Below are positions 31,853 to 43,249 of a stretch of DNA of 64,000 bases, piece by piece. Under the pieces are notes generated by a model, which was not told the DNA's origin, searched no databases, and saw only the letters and a program-made list of their open reading frames with translations. The stretch lies in NCBI RefSeq assembly GCF_047495875.1, contig NC_092468.1, positions 1,897,345-1,961,344 on the forward strand. Direction: 5' to 3'. Origin of the DNA: Pithys albifrons albifrons. Lineage: Eukaryota > Chordata > Aves > Passeriformes > Thamnophilidae. Within the stretch, counting starts at the first letter, position 1. Each line of letters starts with the position of its first letter. The translations under genes were made by a program, and so were the position numbers.

Positions 31853-33190
31853 TGTTATGGGTTTAGCCAGGTGGGCCTAAATTAGGCTTTAAAGTTCAGC
31901 TAGGCCTAGGTTTGTCAGCTGATTTAAGCTGGGCTGAGCTAGCTAACAGCTGACTTCTTCCAGCCAATAATGTTGTATTCCATACCATACTACATCATCT
32001 CAAAGGGTGTAAATCCAGTGTGTGGGAGTGGCTTGGTTAGTTCCATCATGGCTGCACTAAGAGGAGGACATCTAGCAGCTCCTCTACTATGTTAGGCCCT
32101 GCTTCTGTTGCCTCGCATTTTGTTTGCATTCAGGGAAGTAGAAGTATTTTGTTGTTATACTTTCTTTTTCTTGCTGAGTGTCTTTTGGAGTGCTTATGAA
32201 TTTAGAGTAATGGGCTTTGTATTAATTGGGGAGTGGGAAGTTATTCCGTGTTATATATATGTAACTTGTGTAAGTGTGTGTGTTGTAGTTTGGGATTATT
32301 ATGTAAATTCTCTCCCCTGCCACTTAACTGCCCAGGCCAGCGGTTAACAAAAGAAGCAGTTAACTGTTGATCGCTGGGGTGGGGGCAGGTTTGTCTCTTT
32401 TGGTTTCTTTTTTTTGGATTTCTCGGGAGTCTTGGCTCGGCGGAACGGGGGAGTGGGGGCTCGAAGGAGGCAGGCTGCCCTGCTGGTTACTGCTGGGGTT
32501 TTTTCCTGGCTGTCTTGCCGCTGTCCACCTCGGACTACTTTTCGTGCCGCGCTGCTGCCTGCCTTGGATTTGCTGCTGGTTGCTCGTACCTTTCTGCTTC
32601 TTGGACGGGGAACACAGGGGGAAGAGACTGAGTCCATCTGAAAGCCCACTGCTCGTCTGTCTCGCTGGAGAGGGACTGAAACTCACTCTGCAGCCAGCCG
32701 AGCTGTGACAAGGACACTTAAGTATAACCTTTTCTCCCGGAGAAAAAACCTGCTGGGTTTTGTTGTTGTTTTGTTTCTTTTGGTTTGTTTTTTTTTTTTC
32801 CCTCTCTTGTGGTGTTGGGGAAGTGGGTTGTACTAGTCTGTTTACATATATATTTATATATATATATAGCAGTTATCCTTCTTGTATTAAAATTCCTTTT
32901 CTTAAATTTGATAAAGAGTGGTGTGATTATTGTGGAGGAGGCCCCTCCCCTGCTTGTGGGTAAAACATTTTGGTTTTTTCGCCTCAAACCGAGACAGTGT
33001 GTTATATTGTAGTATCCTCTTAATTTTCTCTTTTCTGTATAAATACATGTAGTTAGTTTCAGCATAGACCTGGCTTTGGAAGTTGTTTTTCCTCTCTCCC
33101 TCTTCTTTTCCCCTTAGCTGGTTGGGGGGAGGAGGAACCCTTTTCACTCTGTCTTGGACAGCTGGCGTTTTGCCAGCTCAACCCAGGACA
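31853..33190 (+). mobile_element. Solo LTR, family B, split by a nested LTR
   Basis: The element starts TGTTATGGGTTTAGCCAGGT at 31853 and ends CAGCTCAACCCAGGACA at 33190. It is flanked by perfect 5-bp target duplications AAGAG (31848-31852 and 33191-33195). It is interrupted at 32281 by a 716-bp LTR of family A plus its 5-bp duplication, leaving about 617 bp of its own. Five-base duplications fit ERVL-type elements. No internal coding region remains, so it is a solo LTR. Confidence 0.85.
32281..32996 (+). mobile_element. Solo LTR, family A copy 2, nested inside family B
   Basis: The element runs from TGTTGTAGTTTGGGATTATT to CTCAAACCGAGACA and is flanked by perfect GTGTG duplications (32276-32280 and 32997-33001). 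At 716 bp it is collinear with the copy at 1825-2559. The uninterrupted family B sequence at about 5340-5365 confirms the insertion point. Confidence 0.9.
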
Positions 33191-33513
33191 AAGAGCCAAC
33201 ATAAGCACTCAGTGTGTCATACAGGCATTGCTGCCTTTTTGTTTTCTCTGTGTGTGTTTATACCACAGGTGTTGGTTTGCAGTGCAGGAGGTTATCCAAA
33301 CAAGGCCAAGCCAGCAAGGGATGTTTGCTCCCATCCCCATAGATGCTCATCTTTGCCCTTTCAATGTGCTCCATTCCCCCATCCCAGAGTAAAACTGACT
33401 GGCAGAAAACAGAAGTGTGAAGGGAAAGCCAGAGCAGTTTCAGAAAGCTTCACTGGTGCTCCAAGTATGTCATTCCCAGGCAGTGTGGGTGTCCTCAGGA
33501 GCAAACTAGAACC

Positions 33514-33802
33514 ATAAAATCATAGAATCATAGAATCAGCTGGGTTGGAAGAGACCTCTGAGATCATCAAGTCCAACCCTTGATCCAACCCCACTGTGAT
33601 CACCAGCCCAGGGCACTCTGTGCCCTGGGCTGGTGATCACAGTGGGGTTGGATCAAGACGTGGTGGATTCTCACTCAGTGCCACATCCAGTCTCATCTTG
33701 AACACCTCCAGGGATGGAGAATCCACCCTCTCCCTGGACAGACCATTCCAATGCCTGAGCACTCCCTCTGTGACAGATTTCTTTCTGATATCCAACCTAA
33801 GT
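33514..33802 (-). mobile_element. CR1 LINE 3' end with internal fold-back
   Basis: AAATCATAGAATCATAGAAT is followed by GGTTGGAAGAGACCTCTGAG and later by CCATTCCAATGCCTGAGCAC. This is an antisense CR1 3' end, but its middle is replaced by a perfect inverted repeat (33579-33657) not present in the copies at 18855 or 51664. Confidence 0.88.
33579..33657. repeat. Perfect 38-bp inverted repeat with 3-bp spacer
   Basis: The left arm (33579-33616) starts CTTGATCCAACCCC and ends CCCAGGGCAC. The spacer is TCT. The right arm (33620-33657) is its exact reverse complement, starting GTGCCCTGGG and ending GGGGTTGGATCAAG. Single strands would form a 38-bp hairpin. Confidence 0.97.
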
Positions 33803-34429
33803 GCATGGAGATGTGCCAGCCCAAGGAGCAGGGTGGCAGTGCCCACAGGGCTGGAGGTGCTGCTGTGCTGCCCCAGCATCACCTTGGAGCGACCCCAGCC
33901 TGGCACGGCGTGGGGTGGGCACGGAGCACCCGGGGGGTGGTACCGGAGCTGGGGATGATGGAAATGGTCATCAATGAACAGAGACACAGGTCGCTGCGGA
34001 GGGACATTGCTTGGAGGAGACAGCAACATTATCAATGAGGAGGTACATGTAACCAGTAAATCTTTCTGCTCTCCATTCGGGAGTCGTCGATGTAGCACTA
34101 ACGAAACAGTTTTGTGTCCAGCAGTAACTCATTATCATGGCTCGGCTTCACGAATGAAGATTTGGGAAGGGCTCTCCCCACGCTTGCTGCAAGCGAGCTG
34201 GTGGCTAAAAAGGCAGTGCGGGATAGGCAAGTCCAGCAGTAAAGTACGAGGTTAAAAAGCACATGTCAAACTTGGCATCTTAACACGCAGTTTGGCCACG
34301 CAGGCGCTGTTCCAATCACACCCCACAGGCCGGTAATGTCGAGTGTCCCTGACGGAACAACCGAGCCCTGACAGCCCCTCAGAGGGCCCACGGACACGCA
34401 ACTCGCGCATGCGCACTGAGCCCCGCCGC

Positions 34430-34805
34430 CGCGGCCCCGCCCACCGCTCACTTAGCCCCGCCCTCCGCCCGCCGAGGCACCGACTATCTCGCACAGAGGC
34501 CCCGCCCACCGCACACAGAGGCCTCGCCCACCGCTCATTTAGCCCCGCCCTCCGCCCGCCGAGGTACCGACTATCTCGCACAGAGGCCCCGCCCACTGCG
34601 GCCCCGCCCACCGCTCACTTAGCCCCGCCCTCCGCCCGCCGAGGTACCGACTATCTCGCACAGAGGCCCCGCCCACCGCGCACTGAGGCCCCGCCCACCG
34701 CTCATTTAGCCCCGCCCTCCGCCCGCCGAGGTACCGACTATCTCGCACAGAGGCCCCGCCCACCGCGCACTGAGGCCCCGCCCACCGCCCACCGCGGCCC
34801 CGCCC
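34430..34805. repeat. 80/87-bp GC-box minisatellite
   Basis: Four copies of a unit contain CGACTATCTCGCACAGAGGC, starting at 34481, 34568, 34648 and 34735 (spacings 87, 80 and 87). Each unit also has CCCCGCCCACCGCTCA and TTAGCCCCGCCCTCCGCCCG. Partial units flank it on both sides. Confidence 0.9.
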
Positions 34806-35049
34806 ACCGCGCGCTCAGACTCCGCTCCCGTCCTCCCGGTCCGAGCCCGTGTCCTTCAGACCACGCCCATCCCCCGACACCACGCCCACTTCCCCCCTAA
34901 GGCCTCGCCCACTTCCCCCCTCGGGCCACGCCCACGCCCCTCCCTCAGGCACCATCCGCGACCCCTCAGACTGAGCCCGCAACCCCCTGCAGACCCTGAC
35001 ACGGCGCCTCAGGCCCCGCCGCGCCCCGCACACCGCGCGGGAATGCTGA

Positions 35050-35705
35050 GACCCGCCGTGCTCAGCCTTCAGCCCCGCCCACACCCCAGACCCCGCCCCC
35101 GCCCCTCGTTCCTCGTACCAGACCCCGCCCACACCCCAGACCCCGCCCCGGCCCCTCAGATCCCGCCCCAGACTCCGCCCACACCCCAGACCCCGCCCCG
35201 CCCCTCAGACCTCGCCCATATTCAATCAGACCCCGCTCCCGCCTCTCAGACTCCTCTGACACCCCCTCAAACCCCGCCCACACTCCCTCAGACCCCGCCC
35301 ACACCCCTCAGACCCCGCCCACACCCCTCAAACCCCGCCCACACTCCCTCAGACCCCGCCCACACCCCTCAGACCCCGCCCACACCTCTCAGACCCCGCT
35401 CACAACCCTCAGACCCCTCTCACAACCCTCAGACCCCGCCCACACCCCTCAGACCCCGCCCACACCCCCCAGACCCCGCCCACACCTCAGATTCCGCCCC
35501 CCGGCCCATCAAGCCCCGCCCACACCTATCAGACCCCGCCCACATGCTGCAGACCCCGCCCCCGGGCCCTCAGACCCCACTCACACTCCCTCAGACCCCA
35601 TCAGACCCCGCCCACAGCCCCGATACCCCTCAGACCCCGCCCACACCCCTCAGGCCCCGCCCCTACCCCTCAGGCCCCGCCCCCGCCCCATGCAGGCCCC
35701 GCCCA
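35050..35705. repeat. Short GC-box tandem repeat (about 20 bp)
   Basis: Dozens of near-repeats of CAGACCCCGCCCACACCCCT, with spacing usually about 20 bp. One strand is almost pure C/A/T. Nearly every unit carries CCCCGCCC, the Sp1/KLF-type core. Long open frames here (for example 35043-35714) are Pro/Thr-rich artefacts of composition. Confidence 0.92.
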
Positions 35706-35849
35706 CCCCTTTAAGAGCCGCGGGCCGGGCGCGGGGCCGGAGGTGACGTGTGCGGGACCCGTGCGGGGCGGAGCGGCCGCGGGGTCTGGTAACGCGGTGT
35801 GCGGGTGTCGGGGTGCCCAAAGGTATGAGGTGCTTGGTTACCGCGGTGC

Positions 35850-36830
35850 GCAGGGTTTCCCAGGGGTATCGGGTACCCGGTTAACGCGGTGCTCAGGGAA
35901 TGGGGTTCCCGGCTACCGAGGTGCTCGGTTTAACGCGGTACTCAGGGATATGGAGCGCCCGGGAACGACGTGCTCAGCCTTATCGAGTTGCTCAGGGGTC
36001 TCGGGGTGCCCGGCTAGCGCTGTGCTCAGGGGTATCAGGATGCTCAGGGGTATTGGGGTGTCCGGCTATCGGGATGCTTGGGATTATTGAAGCGCCCTGA
36101 TATCAGAGTGCTCGGATATCAGGATGCTCAGGGTACCGGGTGCCCGGTTACGGCGGCGCTCGGGGTACCAGGTGCCCAGAGACCGGGACGCTCAGGATAC
36201 CGGGATGCTCGGGGTTATTGGAGTGCTCGGGGTTCCGGGTCGCTCGGGGTACCGTGTGCCCGGATATCGGGATGCTCAGGGGTATCGTGATGTTTATGGG
36301 TACCGGCTGCTCGGATATCGGGATGCTCCGGGTACCAGCTGCCCGGGTGTCGGCATGCTCAGGTACCGGAGTGCTCAGGGTACTGGGTGCCCTATTATAG
36401 GGATGCTCGGGGTGTCGGGATGCTCGAGGTACCGGCTGCCCGGATATCGGGATGCTCGAGGTACCGGGTGCCCGGGTACCGGAATGCTCAGGGGTACCGG
36501 GTGCCCGGATATCGGGATGCTCCGGGTACCAGCTGCCCGGGTGTCGGCATGCTCAGTTACCGGAGTGCTCAGGGTACAGGGTGCCCTATTATAGGGATAC
36601 TCGGGGTGTCGGGATGCTCGAGGTACCGGGTGCCCGGATATCGAGATGTTCAGGGGTACCGGCTGCCCGGGTACCGGGATGCTCAGGGGTACTGGGTGCC
36701 CTGTTAGCGGGACGCTTCGGGTACCGGCTGCCCGGGTGTCGGGATGCCCCGGATGTCGGGATGCTCGGGATACTGGGTGCCCAGATGTCGGGATGCTCGG
36801 GGTACCGTGCCCGGTGGCCGCGGCGCTCAG
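35850..36830. repeat. Composite minisatellite with GGTACC and GATATC motifs
   Basis: Irregular units mix GGGATGCTCAGGGGTACCGG with GTGCCCGGATATCGGG. Palindromic GGTACC and GATATC recur throughout. A larger duplication of 194 bp is visible: the segment from 36313 is repeated from 36507 with few changes. Overlapping open frames on both strands follow the repeat and are not genes. Confidence 0.88.
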
Positions 36831-36963
36831 CACCAGGTGCTCCCGGTGCCGCCTCTCCGTTGCACTGGCTGAGCAGGGAATCGCCCGCTCCTGTTTCTGG
36901 CGCGGAGCTCCCACGCCTGTGTGCCATGTGTGTGTACTGAAAAAGGGCTCTCCCGTCGTTAGG

Positions 36964-37030
36964 AGGGACTGCTGTGGGCAGCGTGGGTGATGCTGCTGTG
37001 GGCAGCGTGGGTGATGCTGCTGTGGGTCGG
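36964..37030. repeat. Short 24-bp tandem repeat
   Basis: The unit GGACTGCTGTGGGCAGCGTG/GGTGATGCTGCTGTGGGCAG occurs about two and a half times with a 24-bp period. It lies directly downstream of the CpG-island arrays. Confidence 0.8.
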
Positions 37031-37424
37031 TCAGCAGCGCAGGTGTTGTCTCCGCTCCCCAGGCAGGAGGAATCATTCGAGTAAATCTCCAGAGGAACCT
37101 GGAGCAGATCCCGACGGAGATAAACCTCTGTCTGTCCTAATCCCGTCTGAGCAAAACAGCCCCTGGGGCTGTTGACAACAACAAAAATCATTGCAGGCTT
37201 TTATGGCTTTGTGCCCTGCTCGGTAAAAGTAATAAGGGTAGGAAGTGATGGTCCTTTCTCCCGGCAGGAGTTTGGGAGAGTGGATTGAGTGGATGGTTCA
37301 CTTGGACTATCTGGTTTAGTCCAGAGCAATGCAACAGTTAAATTGGTGAGGGAAGGCAGGAACTGGAATGCCAGGAAAGGGGGAATGGATTTGAACTGGC
37401 GGGGAGGAGATTTACTTGGATATT

Positions 37425-37632
37425 AGGGGGAATTTGTTACCCAGGAGAGTGCAGAGGCCCTGGCACAGGTGCCCAGAGCAGCTGTGGCTGCCCCATCCCT
37501 GGGAGTGTCCAAGACCAGGTTGGATGGGGCTTGGAGCCACCTGGGCTGGTGGGAGGTGTCCCTGCCCATGGCAGGGGGTGGGATGGTCTTTAAAGTCCCT
37601 TCCAACCCAAACCAGCCTGTGGTTCTATGACA
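37425..37632 (+). mobile_element. CR1 LINE 3' end
   Basis: CCCAGAGCAGCTGTGGCTGC, GTCCAAGACCAGGTTGGATG, CCCTGCCCATGGCAGGGGGT and TCCCTTCCAACCC appear in CR1 order in plus orientation. The stretch ends GTGGTTCTATGA. Confidence 0.9.
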
Positions 37633-37639
37633 GCCTTCT

Positions 37640-40600
37640 TATAGGGAGGGGCACATCTCAGGGGAGAATTTTGTACCTCTGCCTTAGTTTTGCTAAAGGG
37701 ATGGAGGTGGATGTAACATTTGCAGGCTTAGTGAGTGAAAATAAGACCTTCAAAGAAAAGAAATAGGAACTTGCCTCCTTTCTCCTTTGAGCTGTGTGGG
37801 AATTTTGCTGCTGGAAACTGCTGAGGCCTTGTTGTGACTTCACTTGGAGTTGTTCTTTTATCCTGTAGTTTTACTAGTTCAGAAATAGGCTGATCTTAAC
37901 ATACTGATCTCATTCTCAAAGCAGAGTGAAAAAAATAAAGATAAATACTTTTTGCATTCACTTTGAGATGGATTTGAGTGCTGATCTGATTGCTCTGAGA
38001 GGCACTGGAGCTGTGCAAGCTGCATTCCTCTGGTAACTGTTTGTGTCAGGAAGGGTGGAATTTCAGGAGCAGGTTTAATATGATATTGCCCCAGGAAAGG
38101 GGGGCCCTCGTGGTTGTGTGATGGGCTGGATTCACTGCCAGCCCCCAGGAATCAGCACCATATGGGATGGAGTCCACAGGGCTGTGTTTGTACCTGGGCT
38201 GGTGCACCTGCTGGGAGAGGCAGCTCTGCCCATCAGGCAGCTCAGCAGAATCACTTCAGCTGCTCCTCAAAGTGTTCCCTGAGGCTGCACTTCCCTGGAC
38301 AGGCTTCGCACTTGGGTGGTGTCAGTTGTGGATGTTCTTAGATGAAGGCTGTGCACTGCTATCTCCTTATTTCCTGACATGGCCATTCAAGATCCTCAGC
38401 CCCCTCCCTCCACTTTTTCACAGTAGAAATATTTTTTTTGTTTGCTGAAACAGTTCACCTTTGGGTGGTGACCAAACTGGTGCTTTTGAAGCATTAGAAA
38501 TGTAGAACTGGAGAATTTTTACCAGTTTACCTGTGGTGATTATCACCAATAACTCTACTGGAATCATTGCTAAAGCAGATGCTCATGTTTAGGGAACAAA
38601 ACCAGTGTTTGTTAAATGTAAGGATGGGGGTGCTATCAATAAATAAAGAAATCACATTTAGACACATGAACAGGTGGATGAAGAATTGAAACAGATGTAG
38701 GAGACAGGAAATTACTCTCAGGTGCCCAGTTCTGGTTTGAACTGTATTTTAACAGCTGTTTCTCACATGAGAAAGATCTCTGTCCAAAAAGATGGTAAAA
38801 GATGAGACTATTGGTAAAATGTGCATCAGATGCATGCAGAGAATGTTTCTTGAACACAAACAATTTAACTACTTTCACTAAGGCTAAGAAAAATGAACTG
38901 GAAAAAGCCACTTTTGTTTATTGTGTTATTTTAAAGTCTAAGTTGGTACAGGAGCTCATAGATTTTATTCAGGTATTTTGTGGAGAATAAATGCTTCTCC
39001 TTGTAGTGTCCAGGAGTTTTATATAAGCCTTTGTGACACAGTTTGATGACTTAATTACAGTGTTAAAATACTACTTCTGAACAAGTGCTGAATTTCCAGA
39101 CCTTGGTGTGGTTGAGTTTTAAATGCTTTTTGCAGTGTGGCTCCTGCCCCTGCCTTGAACCTGCTCTGCAGTGAACAATTCCCATTGTTGAGACTCCCTT
39201 CATCAAACTATTTTCTTTTAGGTCCCTGATTACAATTATTAAAGCAGAATCTGACTCTTGTCCCTGTAGAATTTATCTTACAATTTCTCATGAAGCAGAT
39301 AACTTGCCTTTCATTATTTTTTTGATAGAAGTGACAGTGTGAGCTTTACTGAGTTCCTATATCCAGTGTTCCAGTATTCCAGGTGGGTCTCAGCAGTGCA
39401 GTGCTCAAGTTAAATATTGACTTGCTGTGTAGGACTTTGGTCCTGGGTGATCCTTGCTGAAGCTGCAGCTGGGAGAAAGGCACTGTGGCAAAGATAATCT
39501 CTTAAAATCACCCCTTACCAGAGTGGAGCCAGTCTGGCTGTGGGGAGTGGTCCCAGAGGAGGCTCCCAGGGCTGGGAGTCTGCTGGGTGATGTGAGTGGA
39601 TACCCACATGGGTACCTGGCCATAGGGACGGTCCTTTGCTGTCTCTCTGTAGTGAAATAACTAGAATTTGGGGTTTCATCGTTGCTGCCTGATGGTCCTT
39701 TCTAATCTTGCTCTTGTTCATGCTGAATGGTCCCTCTGGCTGGCAGGAATTGTGTGTGCCAGGAGCCCAGCTGGCAGGAGGTCTCTGCTCCGGGACCGTG
39801 GCTCCCACTACAGAAGGCTCTTTGTGCTTGATGGACACGTGATGCCCTGAAAAAATAAACATTTCTCCTTCTTGCAGAGATTTGCTCTCAGATATGAGTG
39901 AAGCATAACTGTTCCAGCATTTCCAGCCCCCTCCATCCATCCCTTTTCCCTTGCTGTTGTCACCTTTCTTACAAAGGTCTGAAATCTGCTTGCTAAACTT
40001 CTTTGCAGATGGAATTCCTCCAGAACTGAGAAGATAAATTTTGTTCTCGGGGTGTGGTGTGTCTCATTCTCGACTGCTTTGCTGTGGGGAGCTCAGCATG
40101 CAACACAGGGCCATATATTGAAAAAACTTCATTTTATCCAGCTGAGAGGCTTTGTACGTGGGAGGCATCTTAGGCTTTCCTATTTGCTTGTGGGGAACAG
40201 GAATTTCAAACTAATTAGAAGATTATTAGCCTAAAACCAAAACAAAACAAAAAGAAACCCCACAAAAACCCTCCAAAGTCATGTACAGTGCTTTAGGTGA
40301 AGGAATTACTTCATCCTTTAATAGTAAAAATACTTTGAGCTGTTTGTACATGTGGGAATAAGTTATTTTGTGTCTTTAAGTCTTTTTTTTTTCCTGTCAG
40401 AATGTAGTTCTAGGCAGATTTTTCTCCTGTGTTATTGGAAGAAGGTTGGGTAGGTCATGTGTCCACTTTGTTTGCTATAAACTGAGGTTTCACTGGAAGA
40501 AATGCTTTGTTTTTGATTCAGGATTGGGCCATGAATCCTTTTTACCTTCTTATTTTTGAAACCATTTCCTTGAGTGCAATGGGTGTGAATTGAAGAACCT

Positions 40601-41640
40601 GTGGAGTAAAGAGTGGCTCCAGCTTTTAGCATGGCTGTGATTTTTGCCCTTGGTGAGCAGTGCTGTGGTGGGACTCCCTCTCAGGTGTGTCACAGATGTG
40701 TGTCTGCTCAGTGTGGCTGAGCCCCAGATTGAGGCTGAGCTCCAGATGGTGGCCAGGGGATTACTCGAGAGCTAATTACAAGAGTTCTTTGTATAAGTCT
40801 GAATAGTTACATCACAAAGATTCTTCTTTAATGATTCATCAGGCAATTTAGTTGGGATAAACACCCACAACTTGTTCACTTTCTGAGGAAGTGTTTTCCC
40901 TTGGTCTGCCTGGCTCATGTTGAGCTGTACCCCAGCACCTGCAGGCTGTTTGAAGGGGCATTCACTTCCTGACTCTGCCAGTGGGATCTCTGGCATCTTT
41001 GAACTCTGGAGAACTCTTGTTCTGCATGTATGGCCTACATTTCTCCTCACATCCATCTTCAGAGTGAGGGACCCGCTGTGGGGGGAGTTGTGAACAAAGG
41101 GCTGCCTGTGGTTTATTCAGGCGTGGACTCCCTTGAGTGAGCAAAGCTATTTTTGGAGTTCCCTCGGGGTGAAGGTGGTCAGGGCATCCAACTTCAGAGC
41201 TGAGCAGAGTCAGCCTTGGCGTTGCTGTGCTGGGTCAGCTGGTGTGGTGGTTCTGTCAGAGAGGGTCCCCAAAGGGTGCTGGTGAGGTCACCCCACAGCA
41301 AACTGCTGCCAAAACATTCTTTGTGGGTTTGTTATTGTCTCCAGGAAACACCTCGCCCACATTTCAGACACTTGTGAGTTGTGGCTGCTCCTGTCTGAGC
41401 TCAACAGATTTGCCCCACGACTCCTGGATAAAGGTCAACATCCCCAGCAGTTCCACAGCTCTGGGTCACTGTGCCAGCCTTGTCTTGTCACTGGGCATTG
41501 TCACGCTCTTGGTGGGTGCCACTGCAGTTGTGGCCTTTGGTCTGTGGCAGGATAGCTTAGTGCTGAAGGGGATGAAACTCCCTCTCCATTTCATCCTTCC
41601 CTGTTTCTGGACTGCTCAGCTATCTCTCAAAGAGGAGTTT
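37640..41640. other. Non-coding stretch, no feature recognised
   Basis: Mixed-composition sequence with no recognised exon, RNA or repeat family. If the CpG island starts MAP3K13, this would be its first intron. AATAAA at about 39854 is not accompanied by other transcript-end evidence. Confidence 0.4.
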
Positions 41641-41654
41641 CCCACTGGTGCCGC

Positions 41655-43235
41655 CGTGTATCCAGTGCTGGTGCTGCCCTGTATCCAGTATTGATACAGT
41701 GTCTCCAGCACTGGTGCAGCTGTGTATCCAGTATTGATGCAGTGTATCCAGCGCTGGTGCTGCCCTGTATCCAGTATTGATGCAGTGTATCCAGTGAGCT
41801 GGTGCTTGCCCTGTATCCAGTATTGATGCAGTGTGTCCAGTGAGCTGGTGCTTGCCCTGTATCCAGTATTGATACAGTGTCTCCAGCACTGGTGCTGCCC
41901 TGTATCCAGTATTGATGCAGTGTATCCAGTGAGCTGGTGCTGCCCTGTATCCAGTATTGATGCAGTGTATCCAGTGAGCTGGTGCTTGCCCTGTATCCAG
42001 TATTGATGCAGTGTATCCAGTGAGCTGGTGCTTGCCCTGTATCCAGTATTGATGCAGTGTATCCAGTGAGCTGGTGCTTGCCCTGTATCCAGTATTGATG
42101 CAGTGTATCCAGTGAGCTGGTGCTTGTCCTGTATCCAGTATTGATGCAGTGTATCCAGTGAGCTGGTGCTTGTCCTGTATCCAGTATTGATGCAGTGTAT
42201 CCAGTGAGCTGGTGCTTGCCCTGTATCCAGTAGAGATGCTGTGTCTCCAGTGCTGGTGCTGCCCTGTATCCAGTACAGATGCTGTCTCCAGTGCTGGTGC
42301 TGCTGTGTATCCAGTAGAGATGCTGTGTCTCCAGTGCTGGTGCTGCTGTGTATCCAGTAGAGATCCTGTGTCTCCAGTGCTGGTGCTGCTGTGTATCCAG
42401 TATTGATACAGTGTCTCCAGCACTGGTGCTGCCCTGTATCCAGTAGAGATGCTGTCTCCAGTGCTGGTGCTGCCCTGTATCCAGTATTGATACAGTGTCT
42501 CCAGCACTGGTGCTGCCCTGTATCCAGTAGAGATACTGTGTCTCCAGCACTGGTGCTGCCCTGTATCCAGTAGAGATGCTGTGTCTCCAGTGCTGGTGCT
42601 GCTGTGTATCCAGTATTGATACAGTGTCTCCAGCGCTGGTGCTGCCCTGTATCCAGTATTGATACAGTGTCTCCAGCGCTGGTGCTGCCCTGTATCCAGT
42701 ATTGATGCAGTGTATCCAGTGAGCTGGTGCTGCCCTGTATCCAGTATTGATACAGTGTCTCCAGCGCTGGTGCTGCCCTGTATCCAGTACTGATGCAGTG
42801 TATCCAGTGAGCTGGTGCTGCCCTGTATCCAGTGCGCTGGTGTCTCCCCTGCTGGTGCCACGTATCCAGCAGTGATGCCGTGTATCCAGCGCTGGAGCCT
42901 CCATGTATCCAGTATTGATGCCACCGTGTATCCAGCAGTGATGCTGCCATGTATCCAGTGCTGGTGCCACTGTGTGTCCAGTGCTGGAGCCGCGTGTATC
43001 CTATCCAGCACTGGTGCTGTGTATCCAGAAGTGATGCAGTGTATCCAGTGTGCCGGTGCCGCCCTGTATCCAGCGCCAGTGCCGCCCTGTATCCAGCGCC
43101 AGTGCCGCCCTGTATCCAGCGCCAGTGCCGCCCTGTATCCAGCACCGGTGCCTCCCTGTATCCAGCGCCAATGCCTCCCTGTATCCAGCGCTGGTGCCGC
43201 CGTGTATCCAGTGGTAATGCAGTGTATCCAGTGCT
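41655..43235. repeat. 43-46 bp minisatellite
   Basis: Tandem units are built on CTGTATCCAGTATTGATGCA and GTGTATCCAGTGAGCTGGTG. A 46-bp form, with GCTTGCCC at the join, is nearly perfect from about 41778 to 42230. A 43-bp form with GTGTCTCCAGCACTGGTGCT dominates after that, and from about 42830 the units become shorter and more varied. The minus strand stays open in several frames (up to 566 codons) because stops are rare in the unit. I do not regard these as genes. Confidence 0.95.
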
Positions 43236-43249
43236 GGTGCCTCAGGTCA

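Larger units (their letters stand above)
34260..36850. promoter_or_regulatory. CpG island built of minisatellites; possible MAP3K13 promoter
   Basis: This 2.6-kb stretch is very rich in CpG and in CCCCGCCC boxes, in contrast with the flanks. It contains three separate tandem arrays. The segment around 35710-35790 (TTTAAGAGCCGCGGGCCGGG, then GGAGGTGACGTGTG) looks like a core promoter with a CRE-like TGACGT, and a possible donor GGTAACG lies at about 35787. In other vertebrates EHHADH is head-to-head with MAP3K13, which makes that gene the likely owner. No MAP3K13 coding exon is seen, so this rests on synteny only. Confidence 0.4.

Noticed and set aside
34343..35714. Plus-strand frames of 185 and 223 codons, rich in Pro, Arg and Thr
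   Set aside because: They are products of GC-box tandem repeats in a CpG island, without homology.
41227..41694. 155-codon plus-strand frame before the 43-46 bp array
   Set aside because: It has no recognised homology, and it runs into the minisatellite. A hydrophobic stretch alone is not enough to call a gene.
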